A stretch of 6,420 nucleotides of DNA, from assembly GCA_029935275.1 (NCBI GenBank), contig JAOZKQ010000121.1, forward strand, positions 1 to 6,420, in the 5' to 3' direction. The DNA is from Bacteroidales bacterium (GTDB taxonomy: Bacteria; Bacteroidota; Bacteroidia; Bacteroidales; VadinHA17). A model generated the notes under the pieces. The model was not told the origin of the DNA. It saw only the letters and a list, made by a program, of their open reading frames with translations, and did no database searches. Below, piece by piece: positions 5,973-6,420 of the stretch. Both the position numbers and the translations under genes were made by a program. Position 1 is the first letter of the stretch. Each line of letters begins with the position of its first letter.

Positions 5973-6420
5973 ATGAAACGAATAACAATTGATCCGATTA
6001 CCCGCCTTGAAGGACATGGAAAAATTGAAATTTTCATGAACGGTGAAGGCCTTGTTGAAAATGCATATTTCCAGGTACCTGAATTAAGGGGATTTGAAAA
6101 ATTTCTCGAGGGACGTCCTGTTGAAGAAGCTTCTCAGATTGTTACAAAGATCTGTGGTGTTTGCCCGGGCTGCCATCATCTGGCAGCAGGAAAAGCAGCA
6201 GATGCTGTTTATGGTGTTGAGCCGCCGCCTACAGCTAGAAAAATAAGGGAACTTTTCTATATGGCACACTTTATCCATAGTCATATTGCCCATTTTTATG
6301 TATTGGCAGCACCCGATTTTATTGTGGGACCTACCGCACCCCCTGCAGAAAGAAATATTCTGGGAGTTATTGGTAAAGTTGGACTTGAAATTGGATCAGA
6401 AGTTATCAAACAAAGAAGGT
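5973..6420 (+). CDS. mvhA: Group 3c-type [NiFe] hydrogenase large subunit (MvhA), 3' end cut by the window
   Basis: Catalytic subunit that splits or makes H2. The open frame begins at ATG 5973 and runs 149 codons to the window edge with no stop. It starts MKRITIDPITRLEGHGKI, where RLEGH (E13) is the conserved N-terminal motif with the proton-transfer Glu. The L1 nickel-binding motif is KICGVCPGCHH with C61 and C64, followed by LAAGKAADAVYGV. FIHSHIAHFYVLAAPDF further on is typical of the MvhA/Vhu group. The L2 DPCxxC motif near the C terminus is outside the window, so completeness and C-terminal maturation cannot be judged; the visible part should be about a third of a full protein. Position 59 is Lys where many relatives have Arg before ICGVC, and C67 is an extra Cys close to the site. 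It lies 25 bases after mvhG, with an A/T-rich leader and no SD. Confidence 0.93.
   Translation, partial: MKRITIDPITRLEGHGKIEIFMNGEGLVENAYFQVPELRGFEKFLEGRPVEEASQIVTKICGVCPGCHHLAAGKAADAVYGVEPPPTARKIRELFYMAHFIHSHIAHFYVLAAPDFIVGPTAPPAERNILGVIGKVGLEIGSEVIKQRR

Noticed and set aside
4937..6420. Periplasmic or O2-tolerant uptake hydrogenase
   Set aside because: The small subunit has no Tat signal peptide and lacks the CxCC pattern of the [4Fe-3S] cluster; the flanking mvhD and the family motifs place it with cytoplasmic group 3c-type enzymes.

Overview
The window is a fragment of an electron-transfer operon, all on the + strand. It joins two HdrA-type flavoproteins and a QmoC-type membrane subunit to a group 3c-type (Mvh) [NiFe] hydrogenase. 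Gene order is hdrA/qmoA-like (5' end at or just outside the window), a 185-base gap holding a palindromic repeat-like element, qmoC-like, a second hdrA, mvhD, mvhG and mvhA (cut by the window end). From the qmoC-like gene onward the spacings are only 3 to 25 bases, so these five genes are very probably co-transcribed. The first gene may belong to the same unit, with the structured spacer between.

Organism: the DNA is AT-rich by eye. The genes point to an anaerobic bacterium that uses H2 and probably menaquinone. Strong Shine-Dalgarno sequences precede some genes (qmoC-like, mvhD), while the two hydrogenase genes have only A/T-rich leaders. A Bacteroidota-like or other AT-rich anaerobic lineage is possible, but the phylum cannot be fixed from this sequence. 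Nothing here (no aprAB, sat or dsr) shows that it is a sulfate reducer.

How the parts fit (inference): electrons from H2 at the MvhA NiFe site would pass through the three Fe-S clusters of MvhG and the [2Fe-2S] protein MvhD to the C-terminal ferredoxin domain of the second HdrA (2759-4495). They would then reach FAD, the first HdrA (with its own FAD and an inserted ferredoxin domain), and the HdrC-like head and haem-b membrane domain of the QmoC-like protein, ending at quinone. No HdrB (CCG-domain heterodisulfide reductase subunit) is present between these genes. The cluster therefore looks like a Qmo-type complex with its own hydrogenase module: either a membrane-bound H2:quinone oxidoreductase, or a flavin-bifurcating machine that couples quinone and ferredoxin to H2.

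The two HdrA proteins are complementary. The first has the cysteine-containing FAD core and the inserted ferredoxin but lacks the N- and C-terminal HdrA domains. The second has both terminal domains, lacks the inserted ferredoxin, and has lost a conserved Cys pair in the FAD core. The second HdrA plus MvhD resembles a QmoB split into two genes.
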